A stretch of 5,021 bases of DNA. Origin: an uncultured Prevotella sp. Its GTDB lineage: Bacteria; Bacteroidota; Bacteroidia; Bacteroidales; Bacteroidaceae. Positions 4,907-5,021 of this stretch are shown one piece after another. Position 1 is the first letter of the stretch; every line of letters starts with the position of its first letter. The stretch covers positions 1-5,021 of the forward strand of contig CAJKDU010000073.1 in assembly GCA_905198745.1 (NCBI GenBank), in the 5' to 3' direction. A program made the translations under genes and the position numbers. The notes under the pieces were generated by a model. That model was not told the DNA's origin, did not search any database, and saw only the letters and a list, made by a program, of their open reading frames with translations.

Positions 4907-5021
4907 GCATTTTTATAATGAAGCAATTATATCTTTAAAAGTTGCACCTTTTTCTGCAATTTGTGGGCAAATTTAGATAAAATTTCCGAGTTATAAGCCA
5001 GTTGAGATAAAAAACCTAATA

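Larger units (their letters stand above)
3978..5021. other. About 1 kb without a convincing protein gene
   Basis: Reading frames here are short. The longest, at 4483-4830 (+), 4105-4362 (-) and 4302-4550 (-), encode compositions rich in Cys, His, Arg and Ser with no recognisable domain, and they run through hairpins and repeats. I regard them as chance frames. What the region does hold is a plus-strand terminator (4109-4134), several inverted repeats (4295-4433), an alternating GC tract (4519-4536), further hairpins (4641-4679, 4761-4780) and a minus-strand terminator (4792-4826). From about 4831 it is strongly AT-rich, with no gene seen. Decayed coding sequence or a structured RNA cannot be excluded. 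Confidence 0.6.

Noticed and set aside
4316..4970. GTGGGCAA occurring at 4316, 4728 and 4963
   Set aside because: Three copies of an 8-mer with irregular spacing and different surroundings; chance or composition is sufficient.
1..5021. CRISPR array, insertion sequence, toxin-antitoxin or phage-defence genes
   Set aside because: No regularly spaced repeats, transposase, terminal inverted repeats or defence-type domains were found on either strand.

Overview
This window most likely comes from a Bacteroidales bacterium, probably Prevotellaceae (genus inferred, not shown). Bacteroidetes-type promoters of the form TTTG-N20-TAnnTTTG are visible, start codons lack Shine-Dalgarno sequences, and there is a large TonB-dependent receptor with the long, polar-interrupted leader typical of that phylum. 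Coding regions look moderately GC-rich, and the gaps between genes are AT-rich.

Layout. (1) At 1-53, on the minus strand, lies the 5' part of tRNA-Leu(UAG), cut by the window edge. Its own near-perfect promoter is at 65-96. (2) At 171-812, on the plus strand, is an exported YiiX-type papain-like (NlpC/P60 superfamily) cysteine peptidase. Its promoter at 122-153 fixes the start at ATG 171. (3) At 802-2904, on the minus strand, is a complete TonB-dependent outer-membrane receptor of 700 residues. It converges on the peptidase gene, and the two 3' ends overlap by 11 bp. (4) The 113-bp gap at 2905-3017 holds a perfect 10-bp inverted repeat that carries back-to-back promoters for the receptor and the next gene. 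(5) At 3018-3977, on the plus strand, is an inner-membrane transporter with the bile acid:sodium symporter (BASS) fold. (6) The last kilobase, 3978-5021, has no convincing protein gene. It holds a terminator for the transporter, a dense cluster of inverted repeats (about 4295-4433), an 18-bp alternating purine-pyrimidine tract, other hairpins, and a minus-strand terminator that probably ends a gene to the right of the window.

How the genes may work together: the receptor (outer membrane) and the transporter (inner membrane) are divergent and share one symmetric promoter region. They could form an uptake pair or be reciprocally expressed, but nothing in the sequence names a substrate, and the gap is too short for a cobalamin riboswitch. 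The peptidase has its own promoter and may be functionally unrelated. I see no clearly new multi-gene system. The most unusual points are the symmetric divergent promoter, the apparent replacement of the sodium ligands in the BASS-fold transporter, and the hairpin-rich noncoding kilobase.
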